This document shows positions 1-7,678 of a stretch of 22,348 bases of DNA, in pieces. The position numbers were made by a program, and so were the translations under genes. Position 1 is the stretch's first letter; each line of letters begins with the position of its first letter. The notes beneath the pieces were generated by a model. That model worked only from the letters and a program-made list of their open reading frames with translations. It was not told where the DNA came from and did no database searches. The DNA is from Propionibacteriaceae bacterium (GTDB lineage Bacteria > Actinomycetota > Actinomycetes > Propionibacteriales > Propionibacteriaceae), in assembly GCA_030450535.1 (NCBI GenBank), contig JAKDIK010000005.1:1-22348 (forward strand). Direction: 5' to 3'.

Positions 1-696
1 ATCCCCGGCGTCCCCACCCCGAACCGTCCGCTGGGGGCCGCCTTCCTCTTCGGCAACATCGCGCTCCTGCTGCCCGCCCTCGCGCTGGCCCTGCTGATCG
101 GCGAGCGCCGCACCATCGGCACGATGTCGTCGGTGGCCGGACGCCTCCGGCGCGGCCTGCTCGGCCGCTACCTGGGCCTGGCCGCCGCCATCGTCGCCGT
201 CACCACGACCGCGTCGGCGGCGCTCACCCTCGCGACCGGCACGCCGATGACCCCGCAGGTCACCCCCTGGACGCTCGGGCTGCTCGCCGTCACGTTCCTC
301 CTCATCCCGCTGCAGGCCACCGCCGAGGAGTACGTGTTCCGCGGCCTGCCGCAGCAGATGCTGGGCTCATGGCTCAAGAGCCCGTGGTGGGGCATCCTGG
401 TGCCGATTCCGCTGTTCGCCTTCGCCCACCTCTACAACGCCCTGGGCCTCATCAGCACCGCCCTCTTCGCCCTCGCCGCGGGCATTCTCACCTGGCGCAC
501 CGGTGGCCTCGAAGCGGCGATCGGCCTGCACGTGGTCAACAACCTCGTTGCGATCGGCATGGGAGCCTTCGCGATCACCGATCTGGCCGCCACCGAGGTG
601 ACGCCGGCGAGCCTGATCACCAGCACCATCGCCACCGTCAGCTACACCGCCCTTGTCCTGCGTGGGCGAAAGACCCCGGCCCGCGGGACGACCTGA
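1..696 (+). CDS. CPBP-family intramembrane metalloprotease (5' end outside window)
   Basis: The frame is open from the first base of the window, so the gene starts upstream; 231 codons are visible. The protein is hydrophobic with several membrane helices. It carries the three CPBP (Abi/CAAX protease-like) motifs in order: EEYVFRG (the EExxxR motif), FAHLYNA (the FxxxH motif) and HVVNN (the HxxxN motif). The glutamates and histidines of these motifs form the metal-dependent active site inside the membrane. Family members cleave prenylated or other membrane-embedded substrates, or act in bacteriocin self-immunity; the substrate here cannot be told. An ATG at 124 is in frame, but upstream codons also encode hydrophobic membrane-like sequence, so it is probably internal. 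It ends 93 nt before the convergent PPK2 gene. Family assignment is firm, function open. Confidence 0.88.
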   Translation: MPGVPTPNRPLGAAFLFGNIALLLPALALALLIGERRTIGTMSSVAGRLRRGLLGRYLGLAAAIVAVTTTASAALTLATGTPMTPQVTPWTLGLLAVTFLLIPLQATAEEYVFRGLPQQMLGSWLKSPWWGILVPIPLFAFAHLYNALGLISTALFALAAGILTWRTGGLEAAIGLHVVNNLVAIGMGAFAITDLAATEVTPASLITSTIATVSYTALVLRGRKTPARGTT

Positions 697-715
697 GAAT
701 CCTCCCCCACCCACG

Positions 716-769
716 CCGCGGGGGCCCCCCCCCCCCCCCCCGCGGGGGCCCCCCGCGTTGCGCGGGGGG
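716..769. terminator. GC-only hairpin and 17-nt poly-C tract between convergent genes
   Basis: Between two converging genes lies a block made almost only of G and C. Bases 725-741 are seventeen consecutive C. Bases 749-757 (CCCCCCGCG) pair perfectly with 761-769 (CGCGGGGGG) around a 3-nt TTG loop. CCGCGGGGG occurs at 716-724 and again at 740-748, a 24-nt spacing. The position suits a bidirectional terminator, but there is no T-tract on either strand, so termination is inferred. The homopolymer length may also be a sequencing or assembly uncertainty. Confidence 0.5.
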
Positions 770-789
770 GGCGCCGCAGGCGTTCCGGC

Positions 790-1908
790 TCAGGTTCGCT
801 GGCGCGCCTGGTCAACCAGCTCGGCCTTCTGGTCGCGTGTTCGGGCGAGCTCGGCGAGCGCGGCGGCCTTGTCGGCGTCCACCTGCGCCTGGACGGCGGC
901 CCGCTCGGCGACGGCCGTCTCGCTGCCATCATCCTTCTTCGTGCGCGCGGCCAGTCGCTCGGTCGCGGCGTCCTCGGCGATCGCGGACCGCACGTTGTCC
1001 TCCGTCTCGGCCAGCGACTCCTCCAGCGCCTCGACGCTCATTTGCTGGGCCAGCTTCTCGCGCATCTCGGGGACGTCCCAATCGGGCACCGGCCAGCCGA
1101 GATCCATGTCGATCATCGTTTGGGTGAGGATCGACACGATCGCCGTGCGCGAGTACCACTTGCGGTCGGCCGGAATGACGTACCACGGAGCGTGATCGGT
1201 CGAGGTGCGTGCGAACACGTCGGCATACGCGGCCTGGTAGTCGTCCCACTTGGCGCGCGTGCTCAGGTCGTTCTCGCTGAGCTTCCAGCGCTTGTCGGGA
1301 CGATCGAGGCGCTCCATGAGCCGCAGCCCCTGCTCGTCATGGCTCACCATCAGCGCGAACTTCAGCACGATCGTGCCGGAATCGACCAGATCCTTCTCGA
1401 AGGCGTTGATCTCGTCGTAGCGGGGTTCCCATTCCTTCTTGGGTACGAGGTTGTCCACGCGGACCACGAGGACGTCCTCGTAGTGGCTGCGGTCGAAGAC
1501 ACCGATCCTGCCGGCGGGCGGCAGGGCCTTCTTGATGCGCCACAGGTAGTGGTGACTCAGTTCCTCCTCGGTGGGCGCCCCAAAGGACCGCAGCGCGACG
1601 CCTTGGGGATCAACCAGCGACATCACATGCCGCGCGACGCCGCCCTTGCCCGCGGTGTCGAGGCCCTGCACCACGCACAGAACCGACCGGTGTCCACCGG
1701 CCCTGCCTTCGGCGAAGAGCCGCTCCTGCAGCTCGGAGAGCAGGCCAGCCCGCGTCGCCAGGAACGCCTCGCCATCCGCCTTGCGCCCGTCGAAGCCGGG
1801 CTTGCCGCCCCGGTCGAAGGTTGCGAGATCGAAGTCGGGACCGGCGCGCAGCACCTCGCGCGGATCGACCTGCCAGGGGTTGACGGTGTCCGAGCTGTTC
1901 TTACCCAC
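790..1908 (-). CDS. ppk2: Polyphosphate kinase 2 family protein (PPK2)
   Basis: A 372-residue PPK2-type phosphotransferase, which moves phosphate between polyphosphate and nucleotides (ADP/ATP, GDP/GTP or AMP/ADP depending on subclass) in the cytosol. The Walker A-like loop GLDTAGKGG lies at residues 82-90 and the Walker B/lid motif DRSHYED at 139-145. DRPDKRWKLSENDL and the WYVIPADRKWYSR stretch are typical of the core. After roughly residue 290 comes a long charged Ala/Glu/Arg-rich, probably coiled-coil tail not needed for catalysis in the family. The start is the GTG at 1908 because a strong AAAGGAGG site lies just before it. The frame stays open further upstream to 2028 but without a comparable site. 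It lies 88 nt downstream of the P450 gene on the same strand. The donor/acceptor subclass is not resolved. Confidence 0.9.
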   Translation of the reverse strand: MGKNSSDTVNPWQVDPREVLRAGPDFDLATFDRGGKPGFDGRKADGEAFLATRAGLLSELQERLFAEGRAGGHRSVLCVVQGLDTAGKGGVARHVMSLVDPQGVALRSFGAPTEEELSHHYLWRIKKALPPAGRIGVFDRSHYEDVLVVRVDNLVPKKEWEPRYDEINAFEKDLVDSGTIVLKFALMVSHDEQGLRLMERLDRPDKRWKLSENDLSTRAKWDDYQAAYADVFARTSTDHAPWYVIPADRKWYSRTAIVSILTQTMIDMDLGWPVPDWDVPEMREKLAQQMSVEALEESLAETEDNVRSAIAEDAATERLAARTKKDDGSETAVAERAAVQAQVDADKAAALAELARTRDQKAELVDQARQRT

Positions 1909-1912
1909 GGTT

Positions 1913-1920
1913 CCTCCTTT
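1913..1920 (-). promoter_or_regulatory. Ribosome binding site fixing the PPK2 start
   Basis: On the minus strand AAAGGAGG lies 4 nt before the GTG at 1908. It is the strongest Shine-Dalgarno match near this gene and decides for the GTG over the upstream frame extension. Confidence 0.8.
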
Positions 1921-1996
1921 GGCTCCCACTGAGGCGACCCATCGTAGGCGCGCCACGCCGGCGTCCGTGAGTCGACACCGGACGTGAGCGCTATCG

Positions 1997-3280
1997 TCAG
2001 CGGCGTCGGACGCGAGCGAGCACCACACCGTCGCGGGGGGCGGTGGGCATGCGCGTCATCTCGTAGGAGAGATCCTGGGGTGGCAGCTCGTAGTCCAGCC
2101 GTGCCAGCTCGGCGACGGTCAGGGCGAGCAGGCCGACCGCGACCTTCTCCCCGGGGCAGCGGTGGCCGGTCTCGACCTCTCCGCCTCCCTGGGGAATGAA
2201 GTACTCGGCGAACACCTCCCCGGTGCCCAGGAATCGATGGGGGTCGAAGCGGTCGGGGGTGTCCCAGTGCCGCTGGTCGTGCAGGGTGCCATAGAAGTCG
2301 AGCAGGACGCGCTGACCCTTCGCGACGTGGACGCCCTCGTGCGTGAGGTCGCGCCGGGCCACTCCGGGCAGCAACGGCACGAACGGGAAATACCGCCGCA
2401 CCTCTTCCGCAAAGGCCACCGCGACCGGCGCATCGATCGTCGATCCACGCTCGACGACCTCGTCGCTGATGCGTCCGCGCCACTCGGGATAGGTGTGGAG
2501 CGCCAGCGCTGCGAAGGCAGCGAAACGAGCAACCGCGATGGTCGGACGGATGACGTTTTGGAGCTCCACGGCCGCGAGGTGGTCGCTGAGGGGCTGGCCG
2601 TCGGCATCGGTGTGCTGGAGGACGAGGTCGAGCGCGCTGGATTCGCGGACAGGGTACGTCCCCGCGCGGGCACGCCGAATCAGGTGGGTGAACCAGGCGT
2701 CGCACTGGCGGCGCTTGAGCTTGCTGAGCACGAATGCCGGCCCGACGACGGCGAATCCGTCGACGATGAGCGCCTCGTCGCGGGCGAGCCGGGTGGCGGT
2801 GACGTCGTCGGTGCGGACGCCAGCCCACCGCAGGATCGAGCGGCCGTACACCTCGACGGCGGCGTCGTAGACGGAGCCCTCCCAGCCGGCAGTCCAGACG
2901 TTGTCGATGTGGCGCCCCCACGCGTCGCGGGCGTCCGCCATCAACGTGGCGACCGCGTCGTCGTCCATGGCGGCCCGCACGAACAATTGCTTGCGCACGA
3001 GGTGCGCCTCGTCGTCGAGGCCGTGCACCGAGCCCTTGCCGAACAGGCCACCGCTGAACAGGGTCGGCAGCGCGCCGTCCCGCTTGATGGCGGTGTCGTC
3101 GTAGAACAGCCGGACGCCCTCGGCGCCCCGCACCAGCAGCGCATCCTCGCCGAGCAGTCGCAGCGGGACGCGGGACGGCGCCCGGGGGTCGTCCGAATCC
3201 GCCCGCAGCCGATCGGTGAAGCGGTAACCAAGCCGCAGCAGGTCGGGGGTCTTGTCGTTGACGAGCGCAGGGAGAGCCAT
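1997..3280 (-). CDS. Cytochrome P450, CYP152 type (fatty-acid peroxygenase/decarboxylase-like)
   Basis: A 427-residue P450. The heme-ligand loop is GHRCPGE with the axial Cys at residue 375, preceded by a Gly-rich insertion (PQGGGEVETGHRC) characteristic of CYP152. The I-helix region reads NVIRPTIAVARF, with the Arg-Pro pair at residues 245-246 replacing the acid-alcohol pair of ordinary P450s. In CYP152 enzymes (P450-BS-beta, P450-SP-alpha, OleT) this Arg binds the fatty-acid carboxylate, which lets H2O2 drive hydroxylation or decarboxylation without redox partners. Consistently, no ferredoxin or reductase gene is adjacent. The start is the ATG at 3280 with AAGGA upstream. The open frame before it lacks P450 similarity. 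Whether it hydroxylates or makes terminal alkenes cannot be read here. Confidence 0.87.
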   Translation of the reverse strand: MALPALVNDKTPDLLRLGYRFTDRLRADSDDPRAPSRVPLRLLGEDALLVRGAEGVRLFYDDTAIKRDGALPTLFSGGLFGKGSVHGLDDEAHLVRKQLFVRAAMDDDAVATLMADARDAWGRHIDNVWTAGWEGSVYDAAVEVYGRSILRWAGVRTDDVTATRLARDEALIVDGFAVVGPAFVLSKLKRRQCDAWFTHLIRRARAGTYPVRESSALDLVLQHTDADGQPLSDHLAAVELQNVIRPTIAVARFAAFAALALHTYPEWRGRISDEVVERGSTIDAPVAVAFAEEVRRYFPFVPLLPGVARRDLTHEGVHVAKGQRVLLDFYGTLHDQRHWDTPDRFDPHRFLGTGEVFAEYFIPQGGGEVETGHRCPGEKVAVGLLALTVAELARLDYELPPQDLSYEMTRMPTAPRDGVVLARVRRR

Positions 3281-3587
3281 GACGCCATCCTTGTCCGGCC
3301 GCGTCCCGCGGACCACACCCCAAGGGACCCTTCGGGCCGCGCCACCTCGCGGTGGCGCGCGGTGGCGGCGCTCTGACGCGAACTCGCACGGGGACACCTC
3401 GAGCCCGGGCCGGCGCGTCCACGACGGCGATGAGCCACTCGACGCCCACACCCCTACCCTTTTCGGCCGCCCACTGGCAGATCTCCGTCAACCCGGGGCG
3501 CCCGCGCCGACACACGACACCGCCGAGCCCAGCCCGGCGGCAACCCAGCGATGGTCGAGTTCGTCGCGTAGGTACCCAGAGGGCAGA
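3281..3587. other. Divergent intergenic region, P450 / murT
   Basis: These 307 nt separate the minus-strand P450 gene from plus-strand murT and must hold both promoters. A perfect 9-bp hairpin lies at 3337-3345/3350-3358 (CGCGCCACC, loop TCGC, GGTGGCGCG), 57-78 nt upstream of the P450 start, in its likely 5' leader. I found no convincing small gene and no confident -35/-10 pair. murT has AGAGGG a few bases before its ATG. Confidence 0.5.
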
Positions 3588-4886
3588 ATGGGGCGCGTGC
3601 CACATGACGTAACCGCGCTCGACCGCGCCCGCCTCCGGGTGGGCACCACCGTCGGGGACGCCGCCGCCTGGGTCTCGCGCCGCCTCGGCAAGGGCTCCGG
3701 AGCCTCGATCCGCGGCCAGATCCTCACCCGCGTGCAGCCCGATGCGTTCAAGATCCTCCTGCGCGGACGCCGCATCGCAGCCGTCACGGGCACCAACGGC
3801 AAGACCACCTCCACGCACCTGCTGGCGGCCGCCGTACGCGAGTTCCTGGGAGCGGACGCCAAGCAGCTCGTCACCAACGCCGATGGCGCGAACCTCCGCT
3901 ACGGCATCGCGTCCGCGCTGGCCAAGGCCCCGAAGGCCACGGTGGCCGTCCTCGAAACAGACGAGCGCGTGGTCGCCGACATGATCGCGCACGGCCGGCC
4001 CGAGGTTCTCGTTTTGCTGAATTTCAGCCGCGACCAGCTCGACCGCAACCACGAGATCAAGTTCCTCGGACGCGGCTGGCGCCAGGCCCTCGAGAAGGCC
4101 GGTGAGGACGGCCCCGTCGTCATCGCCAACTCCGACGACCCGCTGGTCACGTGGGCCGCGCAGAAGGCCCGCAAGGTCGTCTGGGTGGACACGGCGTCCA
4201 CCTGGACGGCCGATGCCGCGCTCTGCCCCGCCTGCGGGAGCCTGCTCACCCGCGAGAACCCCAGCGAGGACGCCCCCACCGGCCGCTGGGATTGCCCCGG
4301 CTGCGACCTCACCGAGCCCCGAGCCGACTACGTCGTCCGCGGCGAGAGCGTGCGGTTGCCCGACCTCACCTCCCGTGACCTCAAACTCAACGTTCCCGGC
4401 AAATTCAACATCAGCAACGCAGCCATGGCGTTGGCGGCCGCCGTCGAGATGGGCGTCCCCGTCTCGAAGGCGCTCACGGGATTCAAGACTGTCCAGTCCC
4501 CCGCCGGTCGCTTCGCCGTCACGACGATCAACGGCGTCGGTGTCCGCCTGGTGCTGAGCAAGAACCCCGCCGGCTGGGCCGAGTCGCTGCCGATGCTCGA
4601 GACGAACACCGTCGTGCTCGCCATCGACTCCGTTGCCGCCGATGGCAAGGACGTCAGCTGGCTGTGGGACGTCGAGTTCGAGCAGCTGCGCGGCAAGAAC
4701 GTCATCTGCGCCGGCCCCCGCGCCTACGACCTCGCCACCCGCCTCGCCTACGCCGAGGTCGACCACCAGGTGGCCGTCGATCTGACCGACGCGCTGCGTG
4801 TCGCTTCCGTCGCCCCCCAGCCGGTGGATCTCATCGCCACCTATACGCCCTTCCAGAAACTCCTCAAGATGGGAGGCCTGCGATGA
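3588..4886 (+). CDS. murT: MurT, lipid II isoglutaminyl synthase, Mur-ligase-like subunit
   Basis: A 432-residue protein of the MurT family. With GatD it amidates the alpha-carboxylate of D-glutamate in lipid II using glutamine nitrogen and ATP. The Mur-ligase P-loop TGTNGKTT lies at residues 67-74. LLNFSRDQLDRNHE and GKFNISNAAMAL are further Mur-ligase core signatures. A zinc-ribbon insertion shows four cysteines (213, 216, 236, 239), as known from MurT. The C-terminus is the DUF1727 region that contacts GatD. The ATG at 3588 has AGAGGG upstream; a GTG three codons later is an alternative. The stop overlaps the gatD start by 4 nt (ATGA), so the two are translationally coupled. The product acts at the cytosolic membrane face before peptidoglycan polymerisation. 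Confidence 0.95.
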   Translation: MGRVPHDVTALDRARLRVGTTVGDAAAWVSRRLGKGSGASIRGQILTRVQPDAFKILLRGRRIAAVTGTNGKTTSTHLLAAAVREFLGADAKQLVTNADGANLRYGIASALAKAPKATVAVLETDERVVADMIAHGRPEVLVLLNFSRDQLDRNHEIKFLGRGWRQALEKAGEDGPVVIANSDDPLVTWAAQKARKVVWVDTASTWTADAALCPACGSLLTRENPSEDAPTGRWDCPGCDLTEPRADYVVRGESVRLPDLTSRDLKLNVPGKFNISNAAMALAAAVEMGVPVSKALTGFKTVQSPAGRFAVTTINGVGVRLVLSKNPAGWAESLPMLETNTVVLAIDSVAADGKDVSWLWDVEFEQLRGKNVICAGPRAYDLATRLAYAEVDHQVAVDLTDALRVASVAPQPVDLIATYTPFQKLLKMGGLR

Positions 4887-5605
4887 CCGACCCCGTCAAG
4901 ATCGTCCTCGTCTACCAGTCGCTCCTCGGCATCTACGGCGACCAGGGCAACAGCCTCGTCCTCGCCCAACGCCTGCGGTGGCGCGGACTGGACGCCGAGG
5001 TCGTCCGCGTCGAGCCCGGCCAGCCGCTCCCGCCCGACGGCGCGATCTACCTGCTCGGCGGCGGCGAGGACAACGCCCAGACCACGGCCGTCCGCGAGCT
5101 GACGAAGGACGGCTCGCTGTTCTCTGCGGTGGACGCCGGCGCCGTCCTCTTCGCCGTCTGCGCCGGCTATCAGATCTGCGGCCAGACGTTCACCATCGGC
5201 GAGACCGACGAGGTCCGCGAGGGCCTCGGCCTGCTCGACGTGACAACCCGCCGTGGCGAGAACCGCGCCGTCGGTGAAATTCTCACCCGCTGGACGAAGC
5301 CGGACGGCACCGAGTCCATCCTCTCCGGATTCGAGAACCATGGGGGCTACACCCGTCTGGGCCCGGACGCCACACCGCTCGCCCGGGTCGAGCGCGGCAT
5401 CGGCAACGCCGGCGACGGTACCGAGGGCGCCGTGGCGGGCCGCGTCATCGGCACCTACCCCCACGGCCCCGTGCTCGCCCGCAACCCAGAGCTCGCGGAC
5501 CATCTCCTCGAGCTGGCCCTGGATCGTCCGCTCGAGCCGCTCGACCGCGCCCGCTCAGAGCACGACGGCCTGCGCCACGAGCGCATCGCCTTCACGCGCC
5601 GCTGA
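4883..5605 (+). CDS. gatD: GatD, lipid II isoglutaminyl synthase, glutaminase subunit
   Basis: A 240-residue class-I glutamine amidotransferase of the CobB/CobQ type. The nucleophile elbow is AVCAGYQICG with the catalytic Cys at residue 93, and the catalytic His is H194 in TYPHGPVL. Both are close to the positions known in Staphylococcus GatD (Cys94, His189). It releases ammonia from glutamine and passes it to MurT. ATG overlaps the murT stop in the usual ATGA arrangement. The last codons (about ERIAFTRR) lie in the first copy of a 24-bp tandem repeat that continues past the stop codon, so the extreme C-terminus may have been altered by duplication. Confidence 0.95.
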   Translation: MTDPVKIVLVYQSLLGIYGDQGNSLVLAQRLRWRGLDAEVVRVEPGQPLPPDGAIYLLGGGEDNAQTTAVRELTKDGSLFSAVDAGAVLFAVCAGYQICGQTFTIGETDEVREGLGLLDVTTRRGENRAVGEILTRWTKPDGTESILSGFENHGGYTRLGPDATPLARVERGIGNAGDGTEGAVAGRVIGTYPHGPVLARNPELADHLLELALDRPLEPLDRARSEHDGLRHERIAFTRR

Positions 5606-5663
5606 GCGCATCGCGTCACGCGCCGCTGAGTGTGCCGCTCAGCGCGCCGTTGAGCACGGCCCC
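5592..5663. repeat. 24-bp tandem repeat over the gatD stop codon
   Basis: The 15-mer TCACGCGCCGCTGAG occurs at 5592-5606 and again at 5616-5630. A degenerate third copy (GCGCGCCGTTGAG) ends at 5654, giving a strict 24-nt period. The first copy contains the gatD stop codon. Copy two also supplies CGCTGAG, which can pair with CTCAGCG at 5637-5643 as a 7-bp hairpin, a weak terminator candidate without a T-tract. Confidence 0.75.
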
Positions 5664-5719
5664 GGGACGGCTGCGATTTCGCGATCCTCCAACCGGTGCG
5701 GTAATGTCTTTCCTCGCGC

Positions 5720-5795
<76 letters not shown>

Positions 5796-5848
5796 CATCG
5801 GTCCAGCAGGTCCTTCGATCGAGCCCACTTCCAGCGAGGGGTACGTCC

Positions 5849-7678
5849 GTGTCCACATCCGTGGGGGATCTCTACGGGGACGCCCTGGAGCGTCCACCCC
5901 TGCTCGCAGCCCGCCGCGGCCCGCGCGCGACCCGGCGGCTCGGGGCGTTCGCGTCCCTGTGGCGCTTTCGCACCTACCTGCGCCCGTACGCGTCCCGCTT
6001 CGTCATCATGTTCGTCGTGGCTCTGCTGGGCACCGGCGTCGGCATCGTCACCCCGTTGATCACGCGCGCCCTCATCGACGGGCCCATCGCGCGCTCCGAC
6101 CGCCCCGGCCTCTACGCCCTCGGCGCGCTCGCGTTGGCCGTCGGGATCGTGGACGCCGTGCTGACGTTCATCCGCCGCTGGATCGTTTCAGTCGGCACCC
6201 TCGGCGCCGAGACCGGCATCCGACTGGACCTCTACGCCAAGCTCCAGCGCCTCGCGCTCGGCTTCCACGGCCGCTGGGAATCCGGCCAGCTGCTCAGCCG
6301 CGTCATGAACGACCTGTCGACCATGCGCCGTTTTCTCGGCTTCGGGATGCTCTTCATCGTCCTCAACATCCTCCAGATCACGGTCGTCACCATCCTGCTG
6401 GTCTCGATGTACTGGCCGATGGGCGTCGTCGTCGCCTTGTCGACCGTGCCGATCGTCGTCGTGTGCCTGCTCAACGAGCGTGTCTACACCCGGCTGAGCC
6501 GCCGCATCCAGGACCAGACGGGCGACGTGGCGTCCAGCGTCGAGGAGTCCGTGCAGGGCTTCCGCGTCGTCAAGGCGTTCGGACGTGGCCGCCACATGTT
6601 CGCCCAGTTCGACGATCGCGCCACCCGGCTGCGCGCCACGGCGTTGGATCGCGTCCGGAACGTGAGCAAGTTCTGGACGTTCCTCGAGGTCATCCCGACC
6701 CTCACCCTCATCGTGGTGCTCGCCATCGGCGCCCTGGCCGCCGCGCAGGATCAGCTCACCCTCGGCACCCTGGTCGCGTTCATCACCCTCATGCTCTCGC
6801 TCATCTGGCCCATCGCGGCGCTCGGATTCCTGCTCTCGATGACCCAGGACGCCATGACCGCCGCCGACCGCGTCTGCGAGATCCTGGACGCCGACGAGAC
6901 CATCACGGACGGCCCCGAGCGGCTGGACGCCCCGCGCGGCGAGCTGCGCTTCGAGGACGTTTCCTACCGCTTTGATGACGCGGACGCCGACGTGCTGGCC
7001 CACCTCAACCTCACCGTCGCCCCCGGCGAAACCGTCGCGCTGGTCGGCGGCACCGGATCGGGCAAGTCGACGCTGACCGCGCTCGTCGCCAGGCTCGCCG
7101 ACGTCACCGGCGGGCGCATCACCATCGACGGCGTGGACGTCCGCGACCTGCAGCTCGCGAACCTCCGTTCGATCGTGGCCACGGCGTTCGAGGATCCGAC
7201 GCTGTTCTCCATGTCGGCGCGCGAGAACCTGACCCTGGGGCGTCCGGACGCCACCGACGCCGAGATCGCCGAGGCCGTCGAGGTGGTGCAGGCGCAGTTC
7301 GTGCACGACCTGCCGTGGGGGCTCGACACCCGCCTCGGCGAACAGGGCATGAGCCTCTCCGGCGGGCAGCGCCAGCGCCTCGCCCTGGCCCGCGCCATCC
7401 TCACCCGGCCCCGCATCCTCGTGCTCGACGACACGCTCAGCGCCCTCGACATTCACACCGAGGCGCTGGTCGAGGAGGCGCTGCGACGCGTCCTGGTCGG
7501 GGTCACCGGGATCGTGGTCGCGCACCGGGCGTCCACCGTGCTGCTGGCCGACCGTGTCGCCCTGCTGGAGTCGGGCACCATCACCCACGTCGGCACCCAC
7601 GCCGAGCTGCTCGCCACCGTGCCGGAGTACCGTGAGCTGCTCAGTGCCGATTTCGACGCCGAGGCGGAGATGGCATGA
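5849..7678 (+). CDS. ABC exporter half-transporter, degenerate-site subunit
   Basis: A 609-residue protein with an N-terminal six-helix transmembrane domain (about residues 40-320) and a C-terminal ATPase domain, the type IV exporter (MsbA/LmrA/BmrCD) layout. Walker A is GGTGSGKST at 400-408 and the signature LSGGQ at 503-507. Walker B reads VLDDTLSALD with Asp at 528 where the catalytic Glu is expected. The Q-loop is also unusual (TAFEDPTLFS, Glu for Gln). This is the pattern of the non-hydrolytic site in heterodimeric exporters. The start is the GTG at 5849 with GCGAGGGG upstream. Its stop overlaps the next start by 4 nt, so both halves should be made together. The substrate (drug, lipid or peptide) is unknown. 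Confidence 0.92.
   Translation: MSTSVGDLYGDALERPPLLAARRGPRATRRLGAFASLWRFRTYLRPYASRFVIMFVVALLGTGVGIVTPLITRALIDGPIARSDRPGLYALGALALAVGIVDAVLTFIRRWIVSVGTLGAETGIRLDLYAKLQRLALGFHGRWESGQLLSRVMNDLSTMRRFLGFGMLFIVLNILQITVVTILLVSMYWPMGVVVALSTVPIVVVCLLNERVYTRLSRRIQDQTGDVASSVEESVQGFRVVKAFGRGRHMFAQFDDRATRLRATALDRVRNVSKFWTFLEVIPTLTLIVVLAIGALAAAQDQLTLGTLVAFITLMLSLIWPIAALGFLLSMTQDAMTAADRVCEILDADETITDGPERLDAPRGELRFEDVSYRFDDADADVLAHLNLTVAPGETVALVGGTGSGKSTLTALVARLADVTGGRITIDGVDVRDLQLANLRSIVATAFEDPTLFSMSARENLTLGRPDATDAEIAEAVEVVQAQFVHDLPWGLDTRLGEQGMSLSGGQRQRLALARAILTRPRILVLDDTLSALDIHTEALVEEALRRVLVGVTGIVVAHRASTVLLADRVALLESGTITHVGTHAELLATVPEYRELLSADFDAEAEMA

Noticed and set aside
3352..3612. A plus-strand 86-codon frame before murT
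   Set aside because: It overlaps the murT start in another frame, lacks a ribosome site and has low-complexity composition.
1623..4766. A minus-strand open frame of over 1000 codons
   Set aside because: It runs antisense to murT and out of frame with PPK2 and the P450. Its product is low-complexity with no domain, an effect of the GC-biased third positions.
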